This document shows, in pieces, positions 1 through 6,400 of a stretch of DNA of 11,221 nt. A program made the translations under genes and the position numbers. Origin of the DNA: DASQLQ01 sp035629935 (GTDB lineage: Bacteria > Actinomycetota > CADDZG01 > WHSQ01); the NCBI GenBank assembly GCA_035629935.1, contig DASQLQ010000082.1:1-11221 (forward strand), read 5' to 3'. A model generated the notes under the pieces. The model was not told where the DNA came from, did not search any database, and saw nothing but the letters and a program-made list of their open reading frames with translations. Position 1 is the first letter of the stretch. Each line of letters starts with the position of its first letter.

Positions 1-32
1 CAAGTTGACCCAACGGAACTAGTCCTCGCTGA

Positions 33-55
33 AGGGAGGAGACCCTGCCCTCCCT
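33..55 (+). promoter_or_regulatory. G-rich Shine-Dalgarno-like hairpin upstream of the hydrolase gene
   Basis: AGGGAGG (33-39) is perfectly complementary to CCTCCCT (49-55), with a 9-base loop. The left arm is also a good ribosome-binding sequence, but it lies about 32 bases before the GTG at 72, which is too far to serve it. The reading frame is open from 33, and an in-frame CTG at 45 sits 5 bases after the GGAGG. There is no T-run, so it is a poor terminator. It could be a regulatory hairpin, the remains of an upstream terminator, or a sign that translation starts upstream of 72. Confidence 0.35.
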
Positions 56-71
56 GTCGAAGAAATCAGCC

Positions 72-1538
72 GTGCGGATAATCGCCCTAGTAATCAGTGG
101 CCTGCTTGCCTTCAGTGGCGTAGCCCAGGCATTCCCTTCGCCGGCGCCTGCCGGTCTCCCGGCTGAAACGAAGCGGTGTGGCAAAGGCCCCAAGAACGCC
201 TCGATCACCCCTTCGGAAGCCGTCTCGGATCCGGTCGTGACGGGACCGGTCACGGGTGGCATCCGCACCGGCCAGCCTTACGGAACCACGATGGTGCCTC
301 TCAAGGACGGGTGGATCGAAGAGGAGTTCTTCATCGAGGGCACGGCTCGCACCTATACGACCGCGACTCCGACCGAATCCGCCTACAAGACGCGCATACT
401 CCTTCGCCGGCCAACCGACCCACGTGCCTTCAATGGCACGGTCATCCTGGACTGGAACAACGTCACGATCCCAGCCGACCGCGACGTTGCATGGTCGCCG
501 ATGTACGAGGCGGTCATGGAGCGGGGCTTCGTGTACGTCGCCGTCGCAGCTCAACGACTTGGGGTCGAGGCCAGTCCCCTGGCGCTCAAGCAGTGGGATC
601 CGGTGCGTTACGGCTCGCTGAATCACCCGGGCGACGACTACTCGTTCGACATCTTCTCGCAGGCCGGCGAGGCGACTTTGGAGAAGCAGGTCCTCGGCAA
701 GTTGGTTCCCTGCATCAAGCGAAGGATCGCCATGGGCGCTTCGCAGTCCGGCGGCCGGCTCAAGACCTACATCAACGAGGTGCACGAAGAGGTCGGCATC
801 TACGACGGGTTCAGCCCACAGATATCGAGCTCGGCCGACGTGCGCCGGGATCTGGTGCCGATCCTGTGGGTGAACAGCATGGCGGAATCCGACGACGAGG
901 GTGTCCCGGCGGACAGCGACTTGTTCCGACTCTGGGAGATCGCGGGGGCCGCGCACACGAGCAACAACAGTTCGAGTTACCAGGATGCTCAATGGATCTA
1001 CAACCACAGCAACGGGGCGACCGGCTCATGGGACGCTGAAGCGGCGAACTCGTGGGGCTATCTCGCAGCGCCCGGCGATTGTCTGCATCGGAACTGGTAC
1101 CAAGCCGGCCTGATCTGGAGCTCGTCGCTGGTCACTTTGGACGAGTGGCTCCGCACGGGTGTTGCGCCGGAGCCCATGCCCCGGATCGAGCGTGACGAGA
1201 ACGGAGTTGTCTTCGACGAACACGGGGTGATGAAGGGCGGACTACGCACGCCGATCGTCGATGTGCCCATCGCGAGCTACTTCGCCGGCGTGACGATGCC
1301 TCCGACACAGGATCCTTGCGGAGTGGCCGGGGGCGCGGCGGCACTGGTGGGGACCACCCGGGTGTTCACGGCCGAGCAACTCGCCGAGCTCTACCCCACG
1401 CCCGAGGATTACCTCGAGAAGTTCAACGCAGCGACCGACGAAGCCCTTGCGAACGGACACATCCTGCCGTCCGATGCCGAGCGTTTGCGGGAAAGGGCGA
1501 AGGACGCCGCCGACTTCATCGCGCAAGCGACGGGATAA
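72..1538 (+). CDS. Secreted alpha/beta hydrolase (Abhydrolase_10-like)
   Basis: This is a 488-residue exported protein. Residues 1-20 (MRIIALVISGLLAFSGVAQA) form a signal peptide ending in an AQA cleavage site. The mature part resembles the large alpha/beta hydrolase-domain family PF20091. The nucleophile elbow is MGASQSGG, with S224 the likely catalytic serine. H295 in LWEIAGAAHTSNN is the likely catalytic histidine, and the acid may be around E272-D274. The C-terminal half carries the family's LDEWLRTGVAPEP segment and GGLRTPIVDVPIASY, a run of the sort the family shows near its end. Members are predicted esterases or lactonases, but the substrate cannot be read from sequence. C36, C214 and later cysteines could form disulfides outside the cell. 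The start is uncertain: GTG at 72 has no close ribosome-binding site, and the frame stays open back to 33, which would add a KK-containing n-region. The beta-propeller gene follows 77 bases later on the same strand. The family call is fairly secure; the function is inferred. Confidence 0.85.
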   Translation: MRIIALVISGLLAFSGVAQAFPSPAPAGLPAETKRCGKGPKNASITPSEAVSDPVVTGPVTGGIRTGQPYGTTMVPLKDGWIEEEFFIEGTARTYTTATPTESAYKTRILLRRPTDPRAFNGTVILDWNNVTIPADRDVAWSPMYEAVMERGFVYVAVAAQRLGVEASPLALKQWDPVRYGSLNHPGDDYSFDIFSQAGEATLEKQVLGKLVPCIKRRIAMGASQSGGRLKTYINEVHEEVGIYDGFSPQISSSADVRRDLVPILWVNSMAESDDEGVPADSDLFRLWEIAGAAHTSNNSSSYQDAQWIYNHSNGATGSWDAEAANSWGYLAAPGDCLHRNWYQAGLIWSSSLVTLDEWLRTGVAPEPMPRIERDENGVVFDEHGVMKGGLRTPIVDVPIASYFAGVTMPPTQDPCGVAGGAAALVGTTRVFTAEQLAELYPTPEDYLEKFNAATDEALANGHILPSDAERLRERAKDAADFIAQATG

Positions 1539-1568
1539 GACGAATCCGAACGCGGCCCGCAATCGCCT

Positions 1569-1611
1569 TCCCTCCCGAAGCTCTTTGACCTAGATTTCTT
1601 AGGGGGAGGGA
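1569..1611 (+). promoter_or_regulatory. Ribosome-binding site with an upstream complementary tract
   Basis: The G-rich Shine-Dalgarno tract at 1602-1610 lies 5 bases before ATG 1616 and fixes that start. TCCCTCCC (1569-1576) is perfectly complementary to GGGAGGGA (1604-1611), which covers this tract, with 27 bases between the arms. If both arms are in the transcript, the ribosome-binding site could be masked. A TTGACC hexamer lies at 1585-1590 but has no -10 at proper spacing, so I call no promoter. Confidence 0.4.
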
Positions 1612-1615
1612 GCGG

Positions 1616-2593
1616 ATGAAACTCAAACTCAGAGCGCTCGTTGTAATCGCCTTGGCTTTGGCCTTGCTTGGGCCCCGTGTCACGGGTGCCGCTGCTACTG
1701 CCCAGGAGGAACAGATCCTTCCGGCCACGATCCTGTATGCCGCGGCCGGTCAAACCGGATACCCCGAGATCCATTTGATGAGGGAGAACGGTGACCACTT
1801 CGCCCGCCTGACCTACTACAAAGGAGAAGACCTCAGCCCTGTCTGGTCTCCGGACGGGGAACGGGTCGCCTTCATTCGGGATTCGGATCCTCGGCCGCCC
1901 AAGGTCGCCGGCGACATCCTCCAAGACCTGCGCGCTAACTACGACCTCTACCTGATGGCGGCGGATGGTTCGAACGTTGTGCGACTAACCCAAGAACAGA
2001 CGGCTGAAGACTCGCCACAGTGGTCACCTGACGGTTCGAGCATCGCCTATATCTCAGGCCACGGGGAGAACAGTGACAACTTCGACGTCTTCGTGATGGA
2101 TCTCGATAGTGGTGAGAGCCGCAACATCACGGACGACCCGGCTGATGATTACGACCCCTCCTGGTCCCCGGACGGATCGACGCTGGCCTTCTACAGCAGA
2201 TATCGACCCTGTGATGAGCCCTGCGATCCATCGCAGACCGACATCTACACCATCCCGGCAGCTGGAGGTGAGCCCACGTTATTGACCGGTCCCGAGTTCG
2301 ACGACATCGATCCAACCTGGTCCCCGGACGGAACGCGGATCTTTTTCAGTCGCGCCGCTTGTTGTCAGTTCGACCTCTGGTCGATGGAGGCGGATGGTTC
2401 AGACGCCGTCCGTCTGACTCGTACAAGAAAGGCCGACGAAGGGAACATCTCCTGGTCCACCGGGACCGATCGTTTTGTGTTCGAAAGGGCGACGGGGCAT
2501 AGGTCGAGCATCTGGATGATGGACCTGGGAAGCGGGACCGGAACGCGCCTGACTCCCAAAAGACAATTCGCTTTCACCGCCGACTGGCGTTAA
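1616..2593 (+). CDS. Secreted TolB/WD40-like beta-propeller protein (PD40 repeats)
   Basis: This 325-residue protein has an N-terminal signal peptide (about residues 1-29, hydrophobic core LVVIALALALLG, cleavage near ATA-QEE). The rest is a chain of PD40 propeller blades, the repeat of the TolB C-terminal domain. WSPDG motifs begin at W77, W136, W183 and W235, and a degenerate copy (WSTGTD) begins at W280. Each motif is followed by a strand such as RVAFIRD or SIAYISG and by a DLYLMAADGSN-type turn. The final TADWR may close the ring, giving about six blades. The TolB N-terminal domain is absent, and there is no outer membrane in this lineage, so this is not TolB itself. It is probably an extracytoplasmic binding or scaffold protein with an unknown ligand. 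C198/C203 and C249/C250 are possible disulfide pairs. Its start is supported by a strong G-rich ribosome-binding site. It may be co-transcribed with the hydrolase upstream. Confidence 0.85.
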   Translation: MKLKLRALVVIALALALLGPRVTGAAATAQEEQILPATILYAAAGQTGYPEIHLMRENGDHFARLTYYKGEDLSPVWSPDGERVAFIRDSDPRPPKVAGDILQDLRANYDLYLMAADGSNVVRLTQEQTAEDSPQWSPDGSSIAYISGHGENSDNFDVFVMDLDSGESRNITDDPADDYDPSWSPDGSTLAFYSRYRPCDEPCDPSQTDIYTIPAAGGEPTLLTGPEFDDIDPTWSPDGTRIFFSRAACCQFDLWSMEADGSDAVRLTRTRKADEGNISWSTGTDRFVFERATGHRSSIWMMDLGSGTGTRLTPKRQFAFTADWR

Positions 2594-2621
2594 CGGGAGA
2601 GAACGTCGTTACGATGCAAGG

Positions 2622-2864
2622 ATGGGTGCTAAGAAGGAAATGAGTTCCAACAAGAAACGTTGGCCAATCAGTTTCGCATTGCTCGATTTCTTGGCGGCCC
2701 TCAGCGTCATTGCGGTGATCTCCGCGGTGGTGAGCCTCAACCCGCGACCGCTCATCACGCTCCTTGCCTTTGGGGTGATTCTTGGCCTTGCCAAATTCTT
2801 TGATGTTATGCCTGAGGGCTATTTCACCCACCTTTTCAGAGGGTCGCGGTCCCCGAAGATTTAG
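2622..2864 (+). CDS. Small two-helix membrane protein, function unknown
   Basis: This 80-residue protein has a basic N-terminus (MGAKKEMSSNKKRW) and two hydrophobic stretches, about residues 17-38 and 43-60, joined by a short NPRP turn. A basic tail (HLFRGSRSPKI) follows. The charge pattern suggests both ends in the cytoplasm and a helical hairpin in the membrane. I do not recognise a family. It starts 28 bases after the beta-propeller stop and may be translated from the same message. The start is uncertain: GGGAGAG at 2595-2601 lies 20 bases before ATG 2622, while AGAAGGA is only one base before the in-frame ATG 2640. It is convergent with the lipoprotein gene, 19 bases away. Antisense open frames here read as shadows without a signal peptide or composition of their own. 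Confidence 0.55.
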   Translation: MGAKKEMSSNKKRWPISFALLDFLAALSVIAVISAVVSLNPRPLITLLAFGVILGLAKFFDVMPEGYFTHLFRGSRSPKI

Positions 2865-2883
2865 TCCGCCCAATGGGAGGTCG

Positions 2884-3261
2884 TTACCCGCAGAAGCCCT
2901 CCAAGTCTTCTAAGAATGAATCGTGGGCATACCTCGCGGGCACGGATCCCCGTCCTACGACGTGACGCGTAGCACCGGGTGGGATGGGTTCGCTCGACGC
3001 AAGGTCGAGAGCGCGTGTTTTCCCGTTCCAAAGGAGCATCCAACAGGATGGGATTCCTTCCCGGTCACCGATGTTCCGTAGAAAGAAGTTGAATTTGGCC
3101 GTCACGAGTCCTCGAGACCAAGAGAAACTCATGATTTCCACTTCTTCCTCGATGAACGATGGCGCCTGATAGCTGCCACGAGGGGCCGGCGCATTCAGCC
3201 TAGTTTCAGAAGCACAGGCGGCCAAAGGAAGAACCATCAGGGCCACGACAAATACTTTCAC
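2884..3261 (-). CDS. Small secreted lipoprotein, function unknown
   Basis: This 125-residue protein begins at a GTG. Its N-terminus MKVFVVALMVLPLAAC is a clear lipoprotein signal: the lipobox is LAAC and C16 is the lipidated cysteine. A Pro/Ala/Ser linker follows (residues 17-36), then a small, mostly beta domain. SFSWSRGLVTAKFNFFLRN and a later PIPPGATRHVVGRGSV resemble FxLYD-type or Ig-like extracellular beta-sandwich proteins, but the match is too weak to name a family. C73 and C124 could form a disulfide. It is the last gene of the leftward cluster, 44 bases after the maleylpyruvate-isomerase-like gene. I see no strong ribosome-binding site, only an AAGG about 13 bases before the GTG. The lipoprotein call is firm; its role in the cluster is unknown. 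Confidence 0.75.
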   Translation of the reverse strand: MKVFVVALMVLPLAACASETRLNAPAPRGSYQAPSFIEEEVEIMSFSWSRGLVTAKFNFFLRNIGDREGIPSCWMLLWNGKTRALDLASSEPIPPGATRHVVGRGSVPARYAHDSFLEDLEGFCG

Positions 3262-3305
3262 AGCAAATAGACGCCTTAAGGCTGCACTTCATTGCACCGA
3301 TGCTG

Positions 3306-4037
3306 TTACTCGGCCAGGGCTTCCTCGCGGAGACCGTACGGGTAGAAGCAAGGGAGGAAAGGCTCGGGATCGCCCTCCCAGTCGTAGCCTCGGAGTTGGT
3401 CGAGATTCCGGCGTCCCGAGAGCGCACGGAACAGTTCGAACCGGTCCGCCCGCACGGTTGCGTTGGGTTCGTCGCCACCCACGACCCAGCGCTTGTCGGG
3501 CGTCTCGATGGCAAGGACCCCTCTCCCCTCCATCGGCAGGCGGAGACCCAGCGCAGCGATGTACGCGGTACTGCCGATCTTGACGGGAGCGCCGTCGCGG
3601 CCGCGCTCGATCCCGAAGGTTCCGAAGAGGTCCTGCTGATGGACCCCGAGATCGGTCACGATCACTCGATCCGCGAAACTCGTGACTCCTTCGGGCCACT
3701 CAACCTCTCCCCGGATCCTCGCAACCAGAGGAGGCGTCAGCTCGTCCCACTCAGCGACTATCTCGTCGAGTGATCTGTCGTCGCGGGCCTCGAGATGGCT
3801 CTGCGTCCACTGGTTCAGGCCCACGATCGCCTCGGCGTCCCCAAAGGACTGGAAGAAATCCCGTGGGAATTCACCGCGAAGGATGCACTCGACGTCTCCG
3901 ACGAGATGTGACACCACGTCACGAACGCGCCACCCGGGAGTCGCGGGGACCGGACGGTCGAATTCGTCCGAGTGCTCGCGCACGAGCTCGACAATCGATG
4001 ACTTAGTTGCTTCGTATACGTCTCCGAGATCTCCCAT
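3306..4037 (-). CDS. DinB/MDMPI-like metalloprotein (maleylpyruvate isomerase family)
   Basis: This 243-residue protein is typical of the actinobacterial TIGR03083 / MDMPI_N family, related to mycothiol-dependent maleylpyruvate isomerase and to DinB four-helix proteins. The N-terminal half has PGWRVRDVVSHLVGD (residues 34-48) and DLGVHQQDL (129-137). H44, D129 and H133 match the family's three metal ligands, with Asp in place of the usual Glu. The C-terminal part (about 150-235) has the family signature VRADRFELFRALSGRRNLDQ and then GYDWEGDP, in a domain with an SCP2-like fold. Family members bind a divalent metal and are thought to use mycothiol for isomerisation or transfer, but most have no known substrate. 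A GGAAAGGGG ribosome-binding site (4046-4054) supports the ATG. The gene lies 26 bases after the cyclase, in the same operon. There is no ring-cleavage pathway nearby, so detoxification or thiol transfer is likelier than aromatic catabolism. Confidence 0.88.
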   Translation of the reverse strand: MGDLGDVYEATKSSIVELVREHSDEFDRPVPATPGWRVRDVVSHLVGDVECILRGEFPRDFFQSFGDAEAIVGLNQWTQSHLEARDDRSLDEIVAEWDELTPPLVARIRGEVEWPEGVTSFADRVIVTDLGVHQQDLFGTFGIERGRDGAPVKIGSTAYIAALGLRLPMEGRGVLAIETPDKRWVVGGDEPNATVRADRFELFRALSGRRNLDQLRGYDWEGDPEPFLPCFYPYGLREEALAE

Positions 4038-4063
4038 GTCCTACGCCCCTTTCCGCGCGCCAT

Positions 4064-5161
4064 TCACAGTGGGGTTACCGCCACTGCACCCGCCGTCGCT
4101 ATCGCCTTTTCATCTGCGCCAGGAAGTGTTGAAACGAGGTCATAGCGGACCTTGTCCGCATCGATCCCGAGTCTGGCCGCATCGTCGTCAGAGAGCCGCT
4201 CGATCAGATCCTTGGTCACGAGAGTGCTGTGAGCGTCGGCGCAGTCTTGGATCCGCGCACATTCATTCACTGCGTCGCCCAATGCGGTCACGTCGAGGCG
4301 CCCACCCGGAACCAACTGCCCGATGTAGAGGGAACTCCCCCAGTGGACCCCGACTCTCATCAAGCACGATGTGTCGATGACATCTCCGAAGACTTCGTCG
4401 GAGCGCTCGTGGATCTCACGGGCGGTGCGGATGGCCGCAGATGCCGCCGCAGATAGAGACTCGTGGTCGTCGACGAGGAAGAACGCCGAAGCACCGTCCC
4501 CGGCGTGTTTACCGACGATGCCACGATTTCCGGCCACGATCCCATCGATCGCGGTCCACAGGCTTCTGATCAAACGGAAGTATTTGCCGGTTGGAAGCGA
4601 GCGAGCCAGTTCGGTGGAACCCTGAAGGTCGCAGAACAGGATCGCAGCCTCGTGGGAGCTCGGCTCGACCAGTTTGGCCATCCGTTCGTACATGGACTCG
4701 TCACCGCGAGCGAGCAAGGACACGAGTCCCGGACGCACGCTCATGAAGCCCAAGCCGAGGATGCCGGTCACCGCCCCGTCCTCTCCCCGGAGCGGAATGA
4801 CCAAAACATTCACGCGAGATACGGGTAGGTCACGGTCCCCTCCGGGTTCGACGTGCTCGAAGGATGTTGCGATGGGGCGGTCGTCTCCGTTTAGCAAAGG
4901 CTCCAGGTCGGACAGAAGTTCCGCCGCGCTCTCGGATGTTGCGAGATTCCGCCACGCATCATTCATAAATGCTTCCGAAACATGGAGCCCATAACCGAGT
5001 TCTTCTTCTCGAGGGGAGCCAAGGAACCGTTGGAGATCGGGTGACGCCCACACGAGGCGAAGCTCTTGATCGAGCAAGAAGGCGGCCCAGCGCACTCGTG
5101 CGATCAGGTCCGCCCAATGGGCGAGGTCCGGCTGGGAGACCAAGGCGTCTGCGTCAGGCAT
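4064..5161 (-). CDS. PAS-domain class III nucleotide cyclase (probable adenylyl cyclase)
   Basis: This 365-residue soluble protein makes a cyclic nucleotide, probably cAMP, from ATP. A PAS-like sensor occupies about residues 20-142 (FLLDQELRLVWASPDLQRFLG). The cyclase domain runs from about 170 to 350. The metal-binding aspartates are D178 in FCDLQGST and D222 in KHAGDG. K218 is the base-contacting lysine. N299 and R303 in LGDAVNECARIQ are the transition-state residues. The second base-specifying position is T292 instead of Asp, as in class IIIb cyclases related to mammalian soluble adenylyl cyclase, several of which respond to bicarbonate. All catalytic positions are present, so the enzyme should be active. 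No membrane segment is seen. The ATG overlaps the end of the HxlR gene by 8 bases (ATGCCTGA) and has no clear ribosome-binding site, which suggests translational coupling. The call is firm; the PAS ligand is unknown. Confidence 0.92.
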   Translation of the reverse strand: MPDADALVSQPDLAHWADLIARVRWAAFLLDQELRLVWASPDLQRFLGSPREEELGYGLHVSEAFMNDAWRNLATSESAAELLSDLEPLLNGDDRPIATSFEHVEPGGDRDLPVSRVNVLVIPLRGEDGAVTGILGLGFMSVRPGLVSLLARGDESMYERMAKLVEPSSHEAAILFCDLQGSTELARSLPTGKYFRLIRSLWTAIDGIVAGNRGIVGKHAGDGASAFFLVDDHESLSAAASAAIRTAREIHERSDEVFGDVIDTSCLMRVGVHWGSSLYIGQLVPGGRLDVTALGDAVNECARIQDCADAHSTLVTKDLIERLSDDDAARLGIDADKVRYDLVSTLPGADEKAIATAGAVAVTPL

Positions 5162-5819
5162 GGGAAAGCATCTGGCTTCGAGAGAAGATCTTAGCCAAGC
5201 GCTTGGCGGCCCGCCGGTCGCCGGCGATGGACATCGAGCCTCTGGCGACCGCGGCCGCAGTCTTGGTCGTGCCGGCAGCGATCTCGGCCCACGTTTCCTC
5301 GTCGGTGGTCACAACAACGGTTGGATCTTCAGCCGGACCGTCGCGAAGCTCGATCGAACCGTCGTCCACTATGAAATGAAACGCTGTGTCGCCAACGATG
5401 TATTGGTAGGTTTCGTTCACACCCTTTGCGGCCTCGCGATCCGCCAGGCCCACCATCGCCACCGAAACCCAGCGCGGACGAAAGAGGTCTTCCGACCGAC
5501 GCTCGCCCATGCGCTTGGCTCCCCACTTGATGAGATGAGCCATCGCCGTCGCGAGATCACGGCCATCGTCGGTGAGCTCGTAGACCTGTCGAGCCGCGGG
5601 AGGCGGAAGGTCTGTGCGAGCGATGATCCCGTCACGCTCGAGGTCGCGCAGCCGTTCGGTGAGGAGCTTGCGGCTTATCCCTTGCAGGCCGTCGAGCAGA
5701 TCGGTGAAGCGCCGGGGGCCCGGCCGAAGCTCGCGGATGATCAGGAGGGTCCAACGATTGCCCACCACGTCGAGCGTGCGGGCCAGGGCGCAGAACTGCT
5801 GGTACCGATGTTCGCTCAT
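5154..5819 (-). CDS. HxlR-family transcription regulator fused to an SCP2-like domain
   Basis: The preferred start at 5819 gives 221 residues, and MSEHRYQQF begins at the usual HxlR N-terminus. The frame is open to 5921, but those extra 34 residues are unlike the family and cross the promoter. Residues 8-105 are an HxlR winged helix-turn-helix: CALARTLDVVGNRWTLLIIR, then LLDGLQGISRKLLTERLRDL, then the YELTDDGRDL wing. C10 matches the N-terminal cysteine that senses quinones, aldehydes or disulfide stress in YodB, QorR and HypR. Residues 120-212 (AFHFIVDDGSIELRDGPAED through AVARGSMSIAGDRRAAKRL) resemble an SCP2 sterol-carrier domain, which may bind a lipid-like ligand. It leads the four-gene operon and is divergent from the VOC gene. 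It probably represses its own promoter and perhaps the VOC promoter, with release by a ligand or by oxidation of C10. The fusion is known in actinobacteria; the signal here is inferred. Confidence 0.9.
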   Translation of the reverse strand: MSEHRYQQFCALARTLDVVGNRWTLLIIRELRPGPRRFTDLLDGLQGISRKLLTERLRDLERDGIIARTDLPPPAARQVYELTDDGRDLATAMAHLIKWGAKRMGERRSEDLFRPRWVSVAMVGLADREAAKGVNETYQYIVGDTAFHFIVDDGSIELRDGPAEDPTVVVTTDEETWAEIAAGTTKTAAAVARGSMSIAGDRRAAKRLAKIFSRSQMLSHA

Positions 5820-5863
5820 TAGTCTCTTTTTTAGACTATACGATTCAACTAGTAAACTGAATC
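5820..5863 (-). promoter_or_regulatory. HxlR promoter with two inverted repeats, probable autoregulatory operator
   Basis: The AT-rich stretch just before the HxlR ATG holds two perfect 6-base inverted repeats. TAGTCT (5820-5825) pairs with AGACTA (5833-5838) across a 7-base T-rich spacer. GATTCA (5842-5847) pairs with TGAATC (5858-5863) across 10 bases that include ACTAGT and, on the minus strand, AGTTTACT. On the minus strand TATAGT (5835-5840) is a candidate -10, which would give a leader of about 9 bases. The -35 is weak. Repeats of this kind overlapping a promoter are typical of HxlR-family self-repression. Binding by this regulator is inferred. Confidence 0.55.
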
Positions 5864-5875
5864 CCCTAGCCCCGT

Positions 5876-5922
5876 GACAGGGAGAAATACCCTGTCGAAG
5901 AGGGTCAATGACTAGGGTCAAT
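5876..5922. promoter_or_regulatory. Inverted repeat plus direct repeats in the divergent HxlR/VOC intergenic region
   Basis: GACAGGG (5876-5882) and CCCTGTC (5890-5896) form a perfect 7-base inverted repeat with a 7-base spacer. Two direct copies of AGGGTCAAT follow, at 5901-5909 and 5914-5922, 13 bases apart. The segment lies between the HxlR promoter and the VOC gene, so it may be the operator or activator site for the VOC promoter. There is no T-run, so a terminator is unlikely. I could not place a convincing -10/-35 pair for the VOC gene. Confidence 0.35.
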
Positions 5923-5943
5923 CATCGATACCGACGCTAGGTT

Positions 5944-5953
5944 GAGGAGGTGA
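5944..5953 (+). promoter_or_regulatory. Ribosome-binding site of the VOC gene
   Basis: GAGGAGGTGA is a near-perfect Shine-Dalgarno sequence 7 bases before the GTG at 5961. It favours that GTG over the in-frame ATG at 5976. Confidence 0.75.
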
Positions 5954-5960
5954 GCTAAGC

Positions 5961-6353
5961 GTGGTCGAGGACGACATGGTCAGCGTCCGCTACATGGTCG
6001 ACGACGTGCAGGAGTCGATCGACTTCTACACCCGCTATTTCGGTTTCACGCTTCACAACAATTTTCCGCCAGCGTTCGCCGATGTCGTACGGGGCCGGCT
6101 GCGGCTGTTGCTCGCCGGGCCACAGAGCTCGGCAGGCCGGCCAATGCCAGATGGACGAAAACCGGCACCTGGCGGCTGGAACCGCATCCACCTGATCGTG
6201 GATGACATCGGTGCCGAGGTCGGCCGCTTGCGAGAGGCCGGGCTTCGGTTTCGCAATGACATCGTGAAGGGGCCGGGCGGTCAGCAGATTCTTATAGACG
6301 ACCCCTCCGGCAACGCGATCGAGCTCTTCCAACCCGCCGAAACAGGACCGTGA
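5961..6353 (+). CDS. VOC-superfamily (glyoxalase / bleomycin-resistance fold) protein
   Basis: This 130-residue protein is the usual length for a single VOC-fold protein made of two beta-alpha-beta-beta-beta modules. The first module starts at VSVRYMVDDVQESIDFYTRY and FGFTLHN (residues 7-33). The second has RIHLIVDDIGAEVGRLREAG (75-94), then GGQQILIDDPSGNAIELFQP. H77 and E121 match two of the metal ligands of the fold. The first-module position that is often His or Glu is Y11, so the metal site may be incomplete and the protein may act by binding instead of catalysis. Members include glyoxalases, ring-cleavage dioxygenases and drug-binding resistance proteins; I cannot choose among them. It is divergent from the HxlR regulator and shares the repeat-rich intergenic region, so co-regulation is likely. 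It converges on the flavoprotein gene, 47 bases away. Confidence 0.88.
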   Translation: MVEDDMVSVRYMVDDVQESIDFYTRYFGFTLHNNFPPAFADVVRGRLRLLLAGPQSSAGRPMPDGRKPAPGGWNRIHLIVDDIGAEVGRLREAGLRFRNDIVKGPGGQQILIDDPSGNAIELFQPAETGP

Positions 6354-6400
6354 GATCTATACGACGTCAGACCTGATTGTCACTCCTAATCCGAGCCGAG

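Noticed and set aside
52..62. CCCTGTCGAAG shared between 52-62 and 5890-5900
   Set aside because: An 11-base match is expected by chance several times in a window of this length, and the flanks differ.
1..71. End of an upstream coding region
   Set aside because: One frame is open but gives a Pro/Cys/Arg-rich fragment that would end inside the hydrolase signal peptide; the others stop at once.
87..1007. Long minus-strand open frame (306 codons) opposite the hydrolase
   Set aside because: It is Arg/Asp/Val-rich, without a domain or signal peptide, and lies wholly opposite a gene with clear family motifs. High GC makes such antisense frames common.
176..1039. Second plus-strand open frame inside the hydrolase gene
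   Set aside because: It is Arg/Gly/His-rich, has no recognisable fold, and overlaps the well-supported hydrolase in another frame.
5820..5921. N-terminal extension of the HxlR protein to an ATG at 5921
   Set aside because: The extra 34 residues cross the promoter and inverted repeats and are unlike HxlR N-termini. The ATG at 5819 matches the family start.
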